In this document: piece by piece, positions 9,427 to 19,330 of the stretch | Layout: every line of letters starts with the position of its first letter | How positions within the stretch are numbered: the stretch's first letter is position 1 | Position numbers and translations under genes: made by a program | The notes under the pieces: model-generated | What the model saw: the letters and a program-made list of their open reading frames with translations, nothing else | Databases searched by the model: none | Told to the model about the DNA's origin: nothing | Assembly: GCA_001899065.1 (NCBI GenBank) | Contig: MKUZ01000016.1 | Span: 50,199-114,198, forward strand | Reading direction: 5' to 3' | Origin: Devosia sp. 66-22 | GTDB taxonomy: Bacteria; Pseudomonadota; Alphaproteobacteria; Rhizobiales; Devosiaceae | Length of the DNA: 64,000 nucleotides

Positions 9427-10349
9427 GCACCGAACTGATCATCGCGATCATCATCACCATCGCCGGCGCGGCGACGCCGATCCTGCTCGCGGCGCTGGGA
9501 GAACTGGTGGTCGAAAAGAGCGGCGTCCTCAATCTGGGCGTCGAGGGCATGATGCTGATCGGTGCCGTGATCACCGTGGCCGTGACGCTGACGACGGGCA
9601 ACCACCTGCTCGCCGTCGTCTGCGCCGCGCTGGCGGCGTCGCTCTCCTCCCTGATCTTCGGAGTGCTCACGCTGACGCTTTCGGCCAACCAGGTCGCGAC
9701 GGGGCTGGCGCTGACGATTCTGGGCACCGGCTTTTCGGCGCTGTTCGGCCAGCCCTATACGGGCAAGGACGTCCCGCTGCTGCGCTCGCCGTTCCCGCCC
9801 GAGCTGGCCACCGACCCCATCTGGCGCGTGCTATTCGGCTATTCGCCGCTGGTCTATTTCGCACTGATCATGGTGGTGGTGGTCTGGTGGTTCCTGCAGA
9901 AGACGCGCGCCGGACTGATCCTGCGCGCCGTCGGCGAGAACGATCTCAGCGCGCATTCGATCGGCTATCCGGTGATCGGCATCCGCTACCTTGCCGTGGC
10001 TTTCGGCGGCGCGATGGCGGGCATTGCGGGGAGCTGCTTCCCGCTGTTCCTCACGCCGCAATGGGTGGAGCGTCTCACCACGGGGCGCGGCTGGATCGCG
10101 CTGGCGCTGGTGGTGTTCGCCGCATGGCGGCCGTTCCGGCTCCTGGCCGGTGCCTACTTCTTCGGTCTCATGATGATCTTTGAAATCTATGCCAAGACCA
10201 ACAGCGCGTTCCGCGTGCTGCCTTCGGAATTCTGGGCGGCGCTGCCCTATCTGGCGACCGTCCTCGTGCTCGTGCTGATCTCGCTTCGCCGCGAGGGCAG
10301 CACCGCTGCGCCGGCATGCCTCGGCAAGCCGTTCGTCGCTACCGGCTGA
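9423..10349 (+). CDS. ABC transporter permease (BMP/nucleoside-type), subunit 2
   Basis: The 308-residue second permease. It begins MSTELIIAIIITIAGAATPI with the equivalent loop GVLNLGVEGMMLIGAV near residue 35, and has FGQPYTGKDVPLL in the periplasmic part. The start at 9423 overlaps the previous stop (ATGA). It differs from subunit 1 in length and loop, as usual for the two non-identical subunits of this importer class. Confidence 0.92.
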   Translation: MSTELIIAIIITIAGAATPILLAALGELVVEKSGVLNLGVEGMMLIGAVITVAVTLTTGNHLLAVVCAALAASLSSLIFGVLTLTLSANQVATGLALTILGTGFSALFGQPYTGKDVPLLRSPFPPELATDPIWRVLFGYSPLVYFALIMVVVVWWFLQKTRAGLILRAVGENDLSAHSIGYPVIGIRYLAVAFGGAMAGIAGSCFPLFLTPQWVERLTTGRGWIALALVVFAAWRPFRLLAGAYFFGLMMIFEIYAKTNSAFRVLPSEFWAALPYLATVLVLVLISLRREGSTAAPACLGKPFVATG

Positions 10350-10395
10350 GCGCAGCCAACCGGACTACAGGGAAAGACGTCAACAGGAGTTAGAC

Positions 10396-11478
10396 ATGAC
10401 GCAATTCAACAGACGCACGATGATCAAGATCGGCGGCGCCGCAGCGACGCTGCCGCTGCTGGGTTCGCGTGCCTTCGCTCAGGAAAAGCTCAAGGTCGGC
10501 TTCGTGCTCATCGGCACGCCCGACGACAATGGCTGGAACCATGGTCATGACCGCGGCCGCCAGGAAATGGTCGACGCGATCGGCGCCGACAAGGTCGAGA
10601 CCACCGTGGTCACCAACGTGCCCGAAGGTCCCGACTCCGAGCGCGTGTTCCGCGAGCTCGCGCAGCAGGGCCACAAGCTGATCTATGCGACCAGCTTCGG
10701 CTTTGGCGACTATGTGCACAAGGTCGCCAAGATGTTCCCGGACGTGAAGTTCGAGTGGGCCACCGGCAATGCCACGGCGCCGAACGTGTCGCTGTACAAC
10801 GCCAAGTTCCACGAAGGCCGTTCGGTCATCGGCACCATTTCGGGCATGATGACCAAGACCAACAAGATCGCCTATATCGGCTCGTTCCCGATCCCCGAAG
10901 TGCGCATGGGCATCAACGCCTATGCGATCGCTGCGCGCAAGGCGAACCCGAACGTCACCGTGAAGGTGGTCTATGTGGATTCCTGGTTCGATCCGGCCAA
11001 GGAAGCCGATGCGGCCCGCGCGCTGATCGACCAGGGCGTCGACATCATCACGCAGCACACCGACGGTCCGGCGGCCCTGCAGGTTGCCGAAGAGCGCGGC
11101 ATCGTGGGCGGCTTCGGCCAGGGCGCCGACATGAGCGCCTTCGCGCCCAACGCGCACCTCACCGCGATCATCGACCGCTGGGGTCCGCACTACATCAAGT
11201 CGGTGCAGTCGGTGCTCGACGGCACGTGGGCCGAAGGCAGCGTCTGGGATGGCCTCGCCTCGGGCGAAGTCGAGATCGGGCCCTATAACGCCAAGATCCC
11301 GGCCGACGTCGTGGCCGCCGCAGAGGCGACCAAGGCGGGCATCATCGATGGTTCGCTCCATCCGTTTGCCGGCCCGATCAAGGACAATGCCGGTGCCGAG
11401 CGCGTCGCCGCCGGTGACATCATCGACGACGGCGAATACTGGGCTGTCGACTGGTATGTCGAGGGCGTCGAGGCGTAA
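10396..11478 (+). CDS. BMP-family ABC transporter substrate-binding protein with Tat-like signal
   Basis: A 360-residue periplasmic binding protein of the basic-membrane-protein family, members of which bind purine nucleosides or bases. The N-terminus FNRRTMIKIGGAAATLPLLG, ending SRAFAQ, has twin arginines plus a weakly hydrophobic segment, so export by Tat is likely. Family features include FVLIGTPDDNGWNHGHDRGR and EWATGNATAPNVS. There is no lipoprotein cysteine, so it should be soluble. A clear AGGAG precedes the ATG. The 46-bp gap before it is the longest inside the transporter block, and a hairpin follows. Confidence 0.94.
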   Translation: MTQFNRRTMIKIGGAAATLPLLGSRAFAQEKLKVGFVLIGTPDDNGWNHGHDRGRQEMVDAIGADKVETTVVTNVPEGPDSERVFRELAQQGHKLIYATSFGFGDYVHKVAKMFPDVKFEWATGNATAPNVSLYNAKFHEGRSVIGTISGMMTKTNKIAYIGSFPIPEVRMGINAYAIAARKANPNVTVKVVYVDSWFDPAKEADAARALIDQGVDIITQHTDGPAALQVAEERGIVGGFGQGADMSAFAPNAHLTAIIDRWGPHYIKSVQSVLDGTWAEGSVWDGLASGEVEIGPYNAKIPADVVAAAEATKAGIIDGSLHPFAGPIKDNAGAERVAAGDIIDDGEYWAVDWYVEGVEA

Positions 11479-11496
11479 GCTTCACCAACCGCACTC

Positions 11497-11520
11497 GAAG
11501 GCGGGCTACGGCCCGCCTTC
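11497..11520 (+). terminator. Perfect 10-bp hairpin between binding protein and puuD
   Basis: GAAGGCGGGC, a TACG loop and GCCCGCCTTC form a perfect GC-rich stem 18 bases after the binding-protein stop and 18 before puuD. No T-run follows (next bases CGCTCGACTG), so it is more likely a partial terminator or 3'-end mRNA stabiliser that raises binding-protein mRNA over its downstream genes than a full stop. Function is inferred. Confidence 0.6.
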
Positions 11521-11538
11521 CGCTCGACTGGAGGTCCA

Positions 11539-12759
11539 ATGCCCGACTACGCGATCATGTGGGAATGGCTGTCGCTCGCCGCGCGGTGGACGCATGTGAT
11601 AACGGCCATCGCCTGGATCGGGTCGTCGTTCTATTTCATCGCGCTCGACCTCGGCCTGCGCAAGACGCCCAGCCTGCCACCGCTGGCACATGGCGAGGAG
11701 TGGCAGGTGCATGGCGGCGGCTTCTATCACATCCAGAAGTACCTGGTGGCGCCCGAGTTCCTGCCCGAGCATCTGACCTGGTTCAAATGGGAGAGCTATG
11801 CGACGTGGCTGAGCGGCTTCTGCCTGCTCGTCATCGTCTACTATGTTGGCGCCGACCTCTATCTGATCGACCGGCACGTGCTCGATTTGCCGCAATGGGG
11901 CGCGATCGGCATTTCGGTGGGCTCGATCGTCCTGGGCTGGCTGATCTACGACACGCTCTGCAAGTCGCCGGTCGGCAATTCGACGTTCGGGCTGATGCTG
12001 GTGCTGTTCGTCATCCTGACCGCGATGGCCTACATCTACACGCTGCTGTTCACCGGGCGCGCGGCGATGCTGCACATGGGCATCTTCACCGCAACGATCA
12101 TGACGGCCAATGTCGCGGCAATCATCATCCCCAACCAGACCATCGTCGTCGCGGACCTCAAGGCGGGCCGCGTCCCCGACGCCAAATACGGCAAGATCGC
12201 CAAGCAGCGCTCGCTGCACAACAATTACCTGACGCTGCCGGTCATCTTCTTCATGCTGTCGAGCCACTATCCGCTGGCCTTCGCGACGCAGTGGAACTGG
12301 CTCATCGCCTCGCTGATCTTCCTCGAAGGGGCCATCATCCGGCACTGGTTCAATACCCGCCATGCCCGCAAGGGCAGCCCGCACTGGACGTGGCTGGCGG
12401 CGGTGGTGATCTTTATCGTCATCGCCTGGCTGTCGACCTCGCCCAAGCTGGGCGATGCGCGCGAGGAGGTGGCGTCGGCAAACGCCGAGCGGTTTCTCGC
12501 GGCCGAGCATTTCGCTGCCGCCCGCGACGTGATCCTCGGCCGCTGCTCGATGTGCCACATGGCCGAGCCGGTCTATGAGGGCGTCCTGCAGGCGCCCAAA
12601 AACGTGCATCTCGATACCGATGCGGCGATCGCCAATCACGCCGAGCAGGTGGCGATGCAGGCGGGCTTCAGCCATGCCATGCCCCCCGGCAACGTTACCG
12701 AGATGACGCCAGAAGAGCGGGCACTGATCGTGGCGTGGTTCCGCGAGGCGGGCGGCTGA
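11539..12759 (+). CDS. puuD: Membrane urate hydroxylase PuuD with C-terminal cytochrome c domain
   Basis: The 406-residue inner-membrane enzyme oxidises urate to 5-hydroxyisourate and, unlike soluble uricase, probably passes electrons to the respiratory chain. The first 300 residues form a multi-helix membrane domain of the urate-oxidase-N family (start YAIMWEWLSLAARWTHVITA, with histidines suited to heme or metal). The tail holds a class I cytochrome c with CSMCH near residue 335 and a candidate distal Met in SHAMPPGNVTEM. Replaces uricase (none present in the window) between XdhAB and UraH. Its stop overlaps guaD (TGATG). Confidence 0.95.
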   Translation: MPDYAIMWEWLSLAARWTHVITAIAWIGSSFYFIALDLGLRKTPSLPPLAHGEEWQVHGGGFYHIQKYLVAPEFLPEHLTWFKWESYATWLSGFCLLVIVYYVGADLYLIDRHVLDLPQWGAIGISVGSIVLGWLIYDTLCKSPVGNSTFGLMLVLFVILTAMAYIYTLLFTGRAAMLHMGIFTATIMTANVAAIIIPNQTIVVADLKAGRVPDAKYGKIAKQRSLHNNYLTLPVIFFMLSSHYPLAFATQWNWLIASLIFLEGAIIRHWFNTRHARKGSPHWTWLAAVVIFIVIAWLSTSPKLGDAREEVASANAERFLAAEHFAAARDVILGRCSMCHMAEPVYEGVLQAPKNVHLDTDAAIANHAEQVAMQAGFSHAMPPGNVTEMTPEERALIVAWFREAGG

Positions 12760-14057
12760 TGGCGCGCACCCTGCTTCGCGGCCGCGTGCTGAGCTTCCTC
12801 GACGAGCCGCAGGCGCTCGATGATGTCGCCTCCTACCGCTACTGGGAGGATGGCGAGGTCGAGATCGAGGACGGCAAGATCGTCTCGGTCGGCCAGTTTG
12901 ACGGCGCACAACAGGCCAACACAACCATCATCGACCATTCGGGCAAGCTGATCCTGCCGGGTCTGATCGATCCGCATATCCATTTCCCGCAGATGCAGGT
13001 GATCGGCTCTTATGCCGCGAACCTGCTCGAATGGCTCAACACCTACACGTTCGTCGAGGAGCAGCGCTTCGCCGACGAGGCGCATGCGGCGCGCATCGCC
13101 GGCAGGTTCTTCGACGAGCTGATCCGGCACGGCACCACCACCGCCGCCGCCTATTGCACGGTGCATCCGCAATCGGTCGATGCGTTCTTCGGCGCGGCCG
13201 CCGAGCGCAACATGCTGATGGTGGGCGGCAAGGTGATGATGGATCGCAACGCGCCCGAGGCGCTGCGCGACACGCCGCAGTCGGGCTATGACGACACGAA
13301 GGTCGGCATCGCGCGCTGGCACGGCCAGGGCCGCGCGCACTACGCGATCACGCCGCGCTTTGCCATCACCTCGACGCCCGAGCAGATGGAGATGGCGGAG
13401 ACGCTGGCGCGCGAGTATCCGGACCTCCACATCCAGACTCATGTCGACGAGAATCTCGAGGAGATCGCGTTCGCACGCGAGCTGTTCCCCAACCTGCCGG
13501 ACTATCTGGGCATCTATGAGCGCTATCACCTGCTCGGTCCCAAGACGCTGCTGGGCCACTGCATCCACCTGACGCATCGCGAATGCGAGGTGCTGGCGGA
13601 GACGCGGTCGGTGGCGGTGTGGTGCCCCACCAGCAATCTGTTCATCGGCTCGGGCCTGTTCGATCACGACCGGCTGCAAGCGCATGACGTGCGTATCGGT
13701 ATCGCGACCGATGTGGGTGGCGGGACCAGCTATTCGATGCTGCACACCCTCGATGAGGGCTACAAGGTGCTGCAGCTTCGCGGCCAGCGGCTCAATCCGC
13801 TGCGCGCGTTCTACATGATGACGCTGGGTAATGCGCGGGCGATGTCGCTCGACGGCAGGATCGGGGCGATCGAAGTGGGTCGCGATGCCGATCTCGTGGT
13901 GCTCGACGCCCGTTCGACGCCGCAGATGGCGCTCCGCATGGAGGCGGTCGACACGCTGGCCAACGAATTGTTCCTGCTGCAGACTTGCGGCGACGACCGT
14001 GCGGTGGTTGAGACCTATGTGGCCGGCAAGCCGATGAAGTCGCGCTTGCCCGGCTGA
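12759..14057 (+). CDS. guaD: Guanine deaminase
   Basis: The 432-residue amidohydrolase converts guanine to xanthine, feeding XdhAB. Metal and catalytic motifs are present in order: [22 protein letters not shown], the internal HVDEN, HCIHLT and the late [14 protein letters not shown] with the metal-binding aspartate. The C-terminal [28 protein letters not shown] is typical. I start at 12759, overlapping the puuD stop, rather than at an in-frame GTG 24 bases upstream. Confidence 0.96.
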   Translation: MARTLLRGRVLSFLDEPQALDDVASYRYWEDGEVEIEDGKIVSVGQFDGAQQANTTIIDHSGKLILPGLIDPHIHFPQMQVIGSYAANLLEWLNTYTFVEEQRFADEAHAARIAGRFFDELIRHGTTTAAAYCTVHPQSVDAFFGAAAERNMLMVGGKVMMDRNAPEALRDTPQSGYDDTKVGIARWHGQGRAHYAITPRFAITSTPEQMEMAETLAREYPDLHIQTHVDENLEEIAFARELFPNLPDYLGIYERYHLLGPKTLLGHCIHLTHRECEVLAETRSVAVWCPTSNLFIGSGLFDHDRLQAHDVRIGIATDVGGGTSYSMLHTLDEGYKVLQLRGQRLNPLRAFYMMTLGNARAMSLDGRIGAIEVGRDADLVVLDARSTPQMALRMEAVDTLANELFLLQTCGDDRAVVETYVAGKPMKSRLPG

Positions 14058-14083
14058 CGCCCGGTCCATACGAGGTTACGCCA

Positions 14084-16255
14084 ATGACCAACTATCACGA
14101 CAAATCCGGCCTCAAGGTCGACGCCCAGCTGGTGAGCTTCATCGAAGGAGAGGCGCTGCCGGGAACGGGTGTCGCGGCGGAGAGCTATTGGGCTGGCCTC
14201 GCCGGGCTTGTCGAGCGCTTCATGTCGCGCAATCGCGAGCTGCTGACAGTTCGCGACGAACTGCAGCGCAGCATCGATCAATGGCACCGCGAGCATGGAC
14301 CCGTCGCCAGCGATCCCCGGGGCTATGAGACGTTCCTCAGGCAGATCGGCTACCTCGTGCCGGAGCCGCCCGATTTTACCATCGAGACGACAGGGCTCGA
14401 TCCCGAGATTTCCAACATCTGCGGACCGCAGCTCGTCGTGCCGGTGAGCAACGCACGCTACGCGCTCAACGCAGCGAATGCGCGCTGGGGCTCGCTCTAC
14501 GACGCGCTCTACGGCACTGATGCCATTTCGCGCGAGGGCGAGCTTGCTCCGGGGAAGGGGTTCAACCCCGCGCGGGGCGCGGCGGTGGTGAAGCGCGGGG
14601 CACAGTTCCTCGACGAGGCGTTTCCGCTCGAAGGTGGTGTCAGCCACGCCGATGTGACGGGCTATCATGTGAACAAGGACGGCGCGGCGCGACGCTTTGT
14701 TGCCGACACGTCGGCCGGCAAAATGGGCCTCGCGCGCCCCGAGGCCTTCGCCGGCTACGGTGGCACGGCGGAGCGCGGCGAGCTGGTGCTGCGGCACAAT
14801 GGGCTGCATGCCATCCTCGTCATCGATCCGCAAAGCACCATCGGAGCGATGCATCGCGCGGGGCTTGCCGACATCGTGATCGAGAGCGCCCTGACGGCGA
14901 TCCAGGATTGCGAGGACTCCGTCGCCGCGGTCGACGCCGAGGACAAGGTCGGGATCTATCGCAACTGGCTGGGCCTGATGAACGGGTCGCTGACGGAGAC
15001 GTTCGAGAAGGGCGGCAAGACCGTTCGCCGCGCCCTCAACCCCGACCGCACCTACAAGGGCGTCGATGGCCAGCCGCTCACGCTCAAGGGCCGCGCACTG
15101 CTCCTGGTGCGCAATGTCGGCCACCTGATGACGACGCGTGCCGTGCTCGATGCGACGGGTACGCCGATCGGCGAGGGCCTTCTCGACGCGGCGGTGACGG
15201 TGCTGTGCGCAATGAGCGACAAGGTCAATTCGCGGACCGGCGCCATCTACATCGTCAAGCCCAAGATGCATGGGCCGGTCGAAGTCGCCTTCGCCTGCGA
15301 GATCTTCGGCGCGGTCGAGGACATGCTCGGTCTCGAACGCAACACCATCAAGATCGGCATCATGGATGAGGAGCGACGGACCTCCGCAAACCTCAAGGCA
15401 GCGATCTATGCAGCGCGTCAGCGCGTATTCTTCATCAACACCGGTTTCCTCGATCGCACCGGCGACGAAATCCATACCTCGATGGAAGCGGGCGCGGTGC
15501 TGCGCAAGGACGACGTGAAGTCCGAAGCGTGGATTCAGTCCTATGAGGATCGCAACGTGTTGATCGGCCTCGCCGCCGGCTTTGCCGGCAAGGCGCAGAT
15601 CGGCAAGGGCATGTGGGCGCGGCCGGACGACATGGCGGCGATGCTGGCGAGCAAGGCGGGCCATCCCAATGCCGGCGCCAACACCGCCTGGGTGCCGTCA
15701 CCGACGGCGGCGACCCTGCACGCACTGCACTATCACCAGATCGACGTGTTCGACGCCCAGAAGCGGCGGCACAACCAGCCGACGCCCGGTCTCGACGCAT
15801 TGTTCTCGATGCCCGTGCTTGCCGCGGGGACGCTCAGCGACAGCGAGATCATCCGCGAGGTCGAGAACAACGCGCAAGGCATCCTGGGCTATGTCGTGCG
15901 CTGGGTCGACCAGGGCGTCGGCTGTTCCAAGGTGCCCGACATCAACAATGTCGGGCTGATGGAAGACCGCGCCACCTGTCGCATCTCTTCGCAGGCCATC
16001 GCCAACTGGCTGCGCCACGGCCTTGTCAGCAAGGAGCAGGTGACCGAAGTGTTCGAGCGCATGGCGGCTGTGGTCGACGGCCAGAACGCCGACGACCCGA
16101 ACTACATTCCAATGAGTGGGAATTTCGGCTCCATCGCCTTCCAGGCGGCACTCGACCTGGCCCTGCAGGGCGCCGAGCAGCCCAGCGGCTACACGGAGCC
16201 CCTGCTGCATGCCGCCCGCGAGCGCGTGAAGGCTGTCGGCGAGGCGAGGGGGTAG
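14084..16255 (+). CDS. glcB: Malate synthase G
   Basis: A 723-residue monomeric malate synthase (glyoxylate plus acetyl-CoA to malate), the normal length of the G isoform. Diagnostic stretches are [51 protein letters not shown] and [18 protein letters not shown]. It follows guaD by only 26 bases in the same direction. Because allantoate breakdown ends in glyoxylate, a malate synthase here closes the route from purines to central metabolism. It can also serve glycolate use, so co-transcription remains an inference. Confidence 0.96.
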   Translation: MTNYHDKSGLKVDAQLVSFIEGEALPGTGVAAESYWAGLAGLVERFMSRNRELLTVRDELQRSIDQWHREHGPVASDPRGYETFLRQIGYLVPEPPDFTIETTGLDPEISNICGPQLVVPVSNARYALNAANARWGSLYDALYGTDAISREGELAPGKGFNPARGAAVVKRGAQFLDEAFPLEGGVSHADVTGYHVNKDGAARRFVADTSAGKMGLARPEAFAGYGGTAERGELVLRHNGLHAILVIDPQSTIGAMHRAGLADIVIESALTAIQDCEDSVAAVDAEDKVGIYRNWLGLMNGSLTETFEKGGKTVRRALNPDRTYKGVDGQPLTLKGRALLLVRNVGHLMTTRAVLDATGTPIGEGLLDAAVTVLCAMSDKVNSRTGAIYIVKPKMHGPVEVAFACEIFGAVEDMLGLERNTIKIGIMDEERRTSANLKAAIYAARQRVFFINTGFLDRTGDEIHTSMEAGAVLRKDDVKSEAWIQSYEDRNVLIGLAAGFAGKAQIGKGMWARPDDMAAMLASKAGHPNAGANTAWVPSPTAATLHALHYHQIDVFDAQKRRHNQPTPGLDALFSMPVLAAGTLSDSEIIREVENNAQGILGYVVRWVDQGVGCSKVPDINNVGLMEDRATCRISSQAIANWLRHGLVSKEQVTEVFERMAAVVDGQNADDPNYIPMSGNFGSIAFQAALDLALQGAEQPSGYTEPLLHAARERVKAVGEARG

Positions 16256-16280
16256 GCAGCGGCTGGGAAAGTCCCGTCGC

Positions 16281-17390
16281 TCAGATTGCGGCGGGGGAGG
16301 CCGCGTTTCGCAGGAACGCCACCAGCATCCACACTCCGATCACAAATGCCGGGATGCCGGCCACGTCGTTCACCCAGCGCCATGAGCCCTGGTAGTACGC
16401 CGGAACGAGGAAGATGTAGCCGAGCTGGAACAGGGTGAGGAACAGCGCCATGGGCCGGCCGAGGCGCGCGAGGCGGTCGGCGTCGGGCCGCTGCAGCAGC
16501 GGGAGTGCGGCGACAAGCGCCAGCCAGCTCACCCAGAACTGCGGATTGCCGACCTTGTAGGTGAGGAGCACCGCTGCCAGCCCCCAGCAGGCGCCGACCA
16601 GCCAGTTGTCGCGGCGGCGCCAGGCGAGAGCGATCGCACCGATCCAGACCAGCAGGACGAGCGGACCGTTGAAGCGGACCAGGAGGTCGGTGAGGTCGCC
16701 GATCCCCAGCGCGCGGCCGAGCGCGGCGACAGGGCGGATGATCGAGAGGATCGTCGCGTCGCGGCTGATGCCGAAGGCGACCGCTTCGAGCCAGGCCGTG
16801 CCCCACAGCCAGATCGCGACGCCGATGCCGGCCATGATCGTCGCGAGGCTCGCTAGGATCAGCCCCGGTTCGACCCGCCGCGCATCGATGGCCAGGAAGG
16901 GGATGAGCAGGGCGGGATAGTACTTGTCCAGCGCCGCGAGACCGAGCAGCACGCCGGCAAGGATGAAGCGGCCGTCGCGCCGGGCGAGCACGGCGCCGAG
17001 GATCAGCGCTGCGACGAAGCCGTCATTGAGGCCGAGCCAGAACGCCGTGGTGAGCACCAGGGCATTGGAGCCGAAGGCAATGAGGTAGGTCGTACGCCAC
17101 TCGCCTGCCCGGCGCGTCGCCAGCAGCGCGGCCAGCAGCACGGCGTTGGCCACGAGCAACGCAGCCGACGCGGCCAGCTTGGGCGCCAGCGGGTGGAGCG
17201 GCACGAGCAGGGCGAAGGCATTGTGCAGCGGTCCGTAGGCGCTGTTGGTGCTCCAGGGGTCGCGGCCGCCGAGGACGAGCTGCCACTGGGCGAGATAGTC
17301 GACATAGTCGTGACGGACGCCGCCCAGCACGGCCAGGGCGAGAGCAGCAAGCGACAGCGCAAGGATGACCGCCGACGCGCGGGCGCTCAA
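16281..17390 (-). CDS. GT87-like (DUF2029) polytopic membrane glycosyltransferase
   Basis: A 369-residue membrane protein with about ten hydrophobic segments. It resembles GT87/DUF2029 polyprenyl-phosphate-sugar mannosyltransferases: an early periplasmic acidic loop (RHDYVDYLAQWQLVLGGRDP) followed by AYGPLHN, then repeated helices and LDKYYPALLIP. Sugar donor and acceptor cannot be told. The start codon is TTG (17388-17390) and overlaps the stop of the upstream hydrolase in a TTGA junction, so translation is probably coupled to it. Confidence 0.65.
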   Translation of the reverse strand: MSARASAVILALSLAALALAVLGGVRHDYVDYLAQWQLVLGGRDPWSTNSAYGPLHNAFALLVPLHPLAPKLAASAALLVANAVLLAALLATRRAGEWRTTYLIAFGSNALVLTTAFWLGLNDGFVAALILGAVLARRDGRFILAGVLLGLAALDKYYPALLIPFLAIDARRVEPGLILASLATIMAGIGVAIWLWGTAWLEAVAFGISRDATILSIIRPVAALGRALGIGDLTDLLVRFNGPLVLLVWIGAIALAWRRRDNWLVGACWGLAAVLLTYKVGNPQFWVSWLALVAALPLLQRPDADRLARLGRPMALFLTLFQLGYIFLVPAYYQGSWRWVNDVAGIPAFVIGVWMLVAFLRNAASPAAI

Positions 17391-19021
17391 AGCTCGAATA
17401 CCGGCAGGTGGACGGCGCTGGGGCGGAGGGGGTCGTGGAAGATCTCCATCTCGACCGGCACGAGCTTTGTCGCGGTGCCGAATGGCTCATCGGTGCCGGT
17501 GTTGCGGGCAAAGCGCGGGTGCGCGCCACTCGCCACGATCAGCCGCAAACGGTGGTTGCGCCGGAAGGTGTGGGCGGTGGCATGCAGCTTGAAGTTGAGC
17601 TTCCAGATGTCGTCAGGCACCGCCGGGTCGGCCGTCGTCTTGCGCACGATGCCGTCGCAGATGTTGATCGACACACCCTTCTCGTCGACATCGCACAGCT
17701 TCACGAACAGGTCGGCATTGGGGTTGTTGGCGCGCGCATAGATCATGGCGCGCACATTGCCGATGATCGTGAGGTCGGCGAACAGCGGCTCGGAGGTGAA
17801 CACCAGCACGTCCTTGCGGGCTTCGAGCCTGGCCTGGTTCATCGGACCGGCGCCGCTGAAGGCGAACATCGCGCCACCCACGCTGGGCGTGGGGTGCCTG
17901 GGATCGTAGGTGTAGCGGTCGGGTTCGGATGTCTTCACCGGGCGCTGCGACAGCACCTTGTCAGGATGCAGGTGCCAGATCTGCGTATCGGGAACGCCGG
18001 GCGGATAGGCGGCGAAGCTGTGCCATTCGTTGCGGCCGCCGATGTGGAGGCGCACCGGCTTGTCGTGGAGCCCGCCGCGGTCGCCCATCAGTTGCGCGTT
18101 CATCCAGCTCAGCGTGTCGCGGATGCTCTCGAACTGCAGTTCCTCGCTGATGTGGAACCACGGGCCCACCGTCAGGCGCGTGCGATCGCCCGCGTCGCTG
18201 AGCGTCTCGTAGTCGCGCAGCAACTGGTCGAGCATGAAGTCGTACCAGCCGGAAACGAAGCTCGTCGGCGGCGTGCGGGCGCCGATGCGGTGCGTGTGGT
18301 CGAGCGGTTCCCAGAATGCGTCATTGCCCACCGACTCTGTCAGCCAGCGGCGCCAGAAGGGGACCTCGCGTCCGAAGATGCGCCGATCGGCGTCGACCAG
18401 CGGCAGCTTCATCGAGGCGCGGTAGGAGAGGCGCTCGATGCCGCCCGAGCCCATACGCTGCGCCGTGCGGACCGGCATGCGCTTGATGCCTTCGACCACC
18501 TGGATCCAGCCGAACAGCAGGCCGAGGTTGAAGCTGCCGCCGGGGAAGACGATCGACTTGAACTCGGCGCTGGTGACTTTCACCGACATGGCCGAGTGTT
18601 TGGGCAGGGCGTCGGAGATCGCCCATTGCGCATAGCCGAGATAGCTCGGGCCTGAGAGACCGAGGCGGCCGTCGAACCAGGGCTGCGCCTTCATCCAGTC
18701 GAGCGTGGCGAGGCCATCCTCGCGCTCATGGCTGAGGGGGTCGAACTCGCCACCCGATCCTGCCGTGCCGCGGCAGGCCTGGATGATGGCGTTGTAGCCG
18801 CGCTCGGCATAGAGTTCGGCGACGACCTCGAAGCCGCGCAGGCCATAGGGCACGCGCATCAGGATGGTGGGTGAGCGCACGCCGTTGCGCGGGACGTAGA
18901 GCTCGGTTTCGAGCTCCACGCCGTCGGGCATCTTCACCCGGATGTTCCTGGTGCGCGAAACGCGGAAGCGGGCCTTCGGCAGCCGCGCGGCGCGCGCCAG
19001 AAAATAGCTGCCAATGCTCAT
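17387..19021 (-). CDS. CocE/NonD family alpha/beta hydrolase (S15 peptidase-like)
   Basis: The 544-residue protein matches the CocE/NonD esterase-acylase family. The nucleophile Ser126 sits in GLSGPSYLGYAQW. The N-terminal RMPDG-like start KMPDGVELETELYVP, RGTAGSGGEFDP, and the C-terminal jelly-roll domain with ASGAHPRFARNTGT (catalytic His region) are all as expected. Family members cleave acyl, ester or amide bonds; the substrate is unknown. No signal peptide is evident. First gene of a two-gene unit with the GT87-like protein. Confidence 0.88.
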   Translation of the reverse strand: MSIGSYFLARAARLPKARFRVSRTRNIRVKMPDGVELETELYVPRNGVRSPTILMRVPYGLRGFEVVAELYAERGYNAIIQACRGTAGSGGEFDPLSHEREDGLATLDWMKAQPWFDGRLGLSGPSYLGYAQWAISDALPKHSAMSVKVTSAEFKSIVFPGGSFNLGLLFGWIQVVEGIKRMPVRTAQRMGSGGIERLSYRASMKLPLVDADRRIFGREVPFWRRWLTESVGNDAFWEPLDHTHRIGARTPPTSFVSGWYDFMLDQLLRDYETLSDAGDRTRLTVGPWFHISEELQFESIRDTLSWMNAQLMGDRGGLHDKPVRLHIGGRNEWHSFAAYPPGVPDTQIWHLHPDKVLSQRPVKTSEPDRYTYDPRHPTPSVGGAMFAFSGAGPMNQARLEARKDVLVFTSEPLFADLTIIGNVRAMIYARANNPNADLFVKLCDVDEKGVSINICDGIVRKTTADPAVPDDIWKLNFKLHATAHTFRRNHRLRLIVASGAHPRFARNTGTDEPFGTATKLVPVEMEIFHDPLRPSAVHLPVFEL

Positions 19022-19154
19022 ACTTTGTGCCGCCTTTTGCCGTCTTTTGGCAGGATCTCAACTGTGTTGCGGGCCCGGGCGGGGTCAAGCCCGCAGGAAC
19101 TTCGTACTTGCCGTGACGTTGCTTTCCCACAGCAACCTGCCGGAGGGGCATCCC

Positions 19155-19319
19155 ATGGAAGTCTACGATCCGCACAAGAGCACGACAGAGATCCGGCAGG
19201 CGAGCCGGAATCTGGGCAATTTCTGGGTGGTGCTGGTCTCGATCGGCCTCGTCGTCGCGCTACTTGCCGTCATCTATCTGGTGTTCCTCACCACCCAGAC
19301 CCCGCCCACGGCCAACTAG
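19155..19319 (+). CDS. Small single-pass membrane protein
   Basis: A 54-residue protein, MEVYDPHKSTTEIRQASRNL followed by one strongly hydrophobic helix (about residues 23-46) and a short polar tail. A GGAGG site lies 8 bases upstream of the ATG. It sits 11 bases before the topoisomerase IB gene in the same direction. I do not recognise a named family; a short acidic/basic head plus one helix suggests a membrane-anchored accessory peptide. Coding status is supported by the ribosome site and tight spacing. Confidence 0.65.
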   Translation: MEVYDPHKSTTEIRQASRNLGNFWVVLVSIGLVVALLAVIYLVFLTTQTPPTAN

Positions 19320-19330
19320 ACTCCGCCGCA

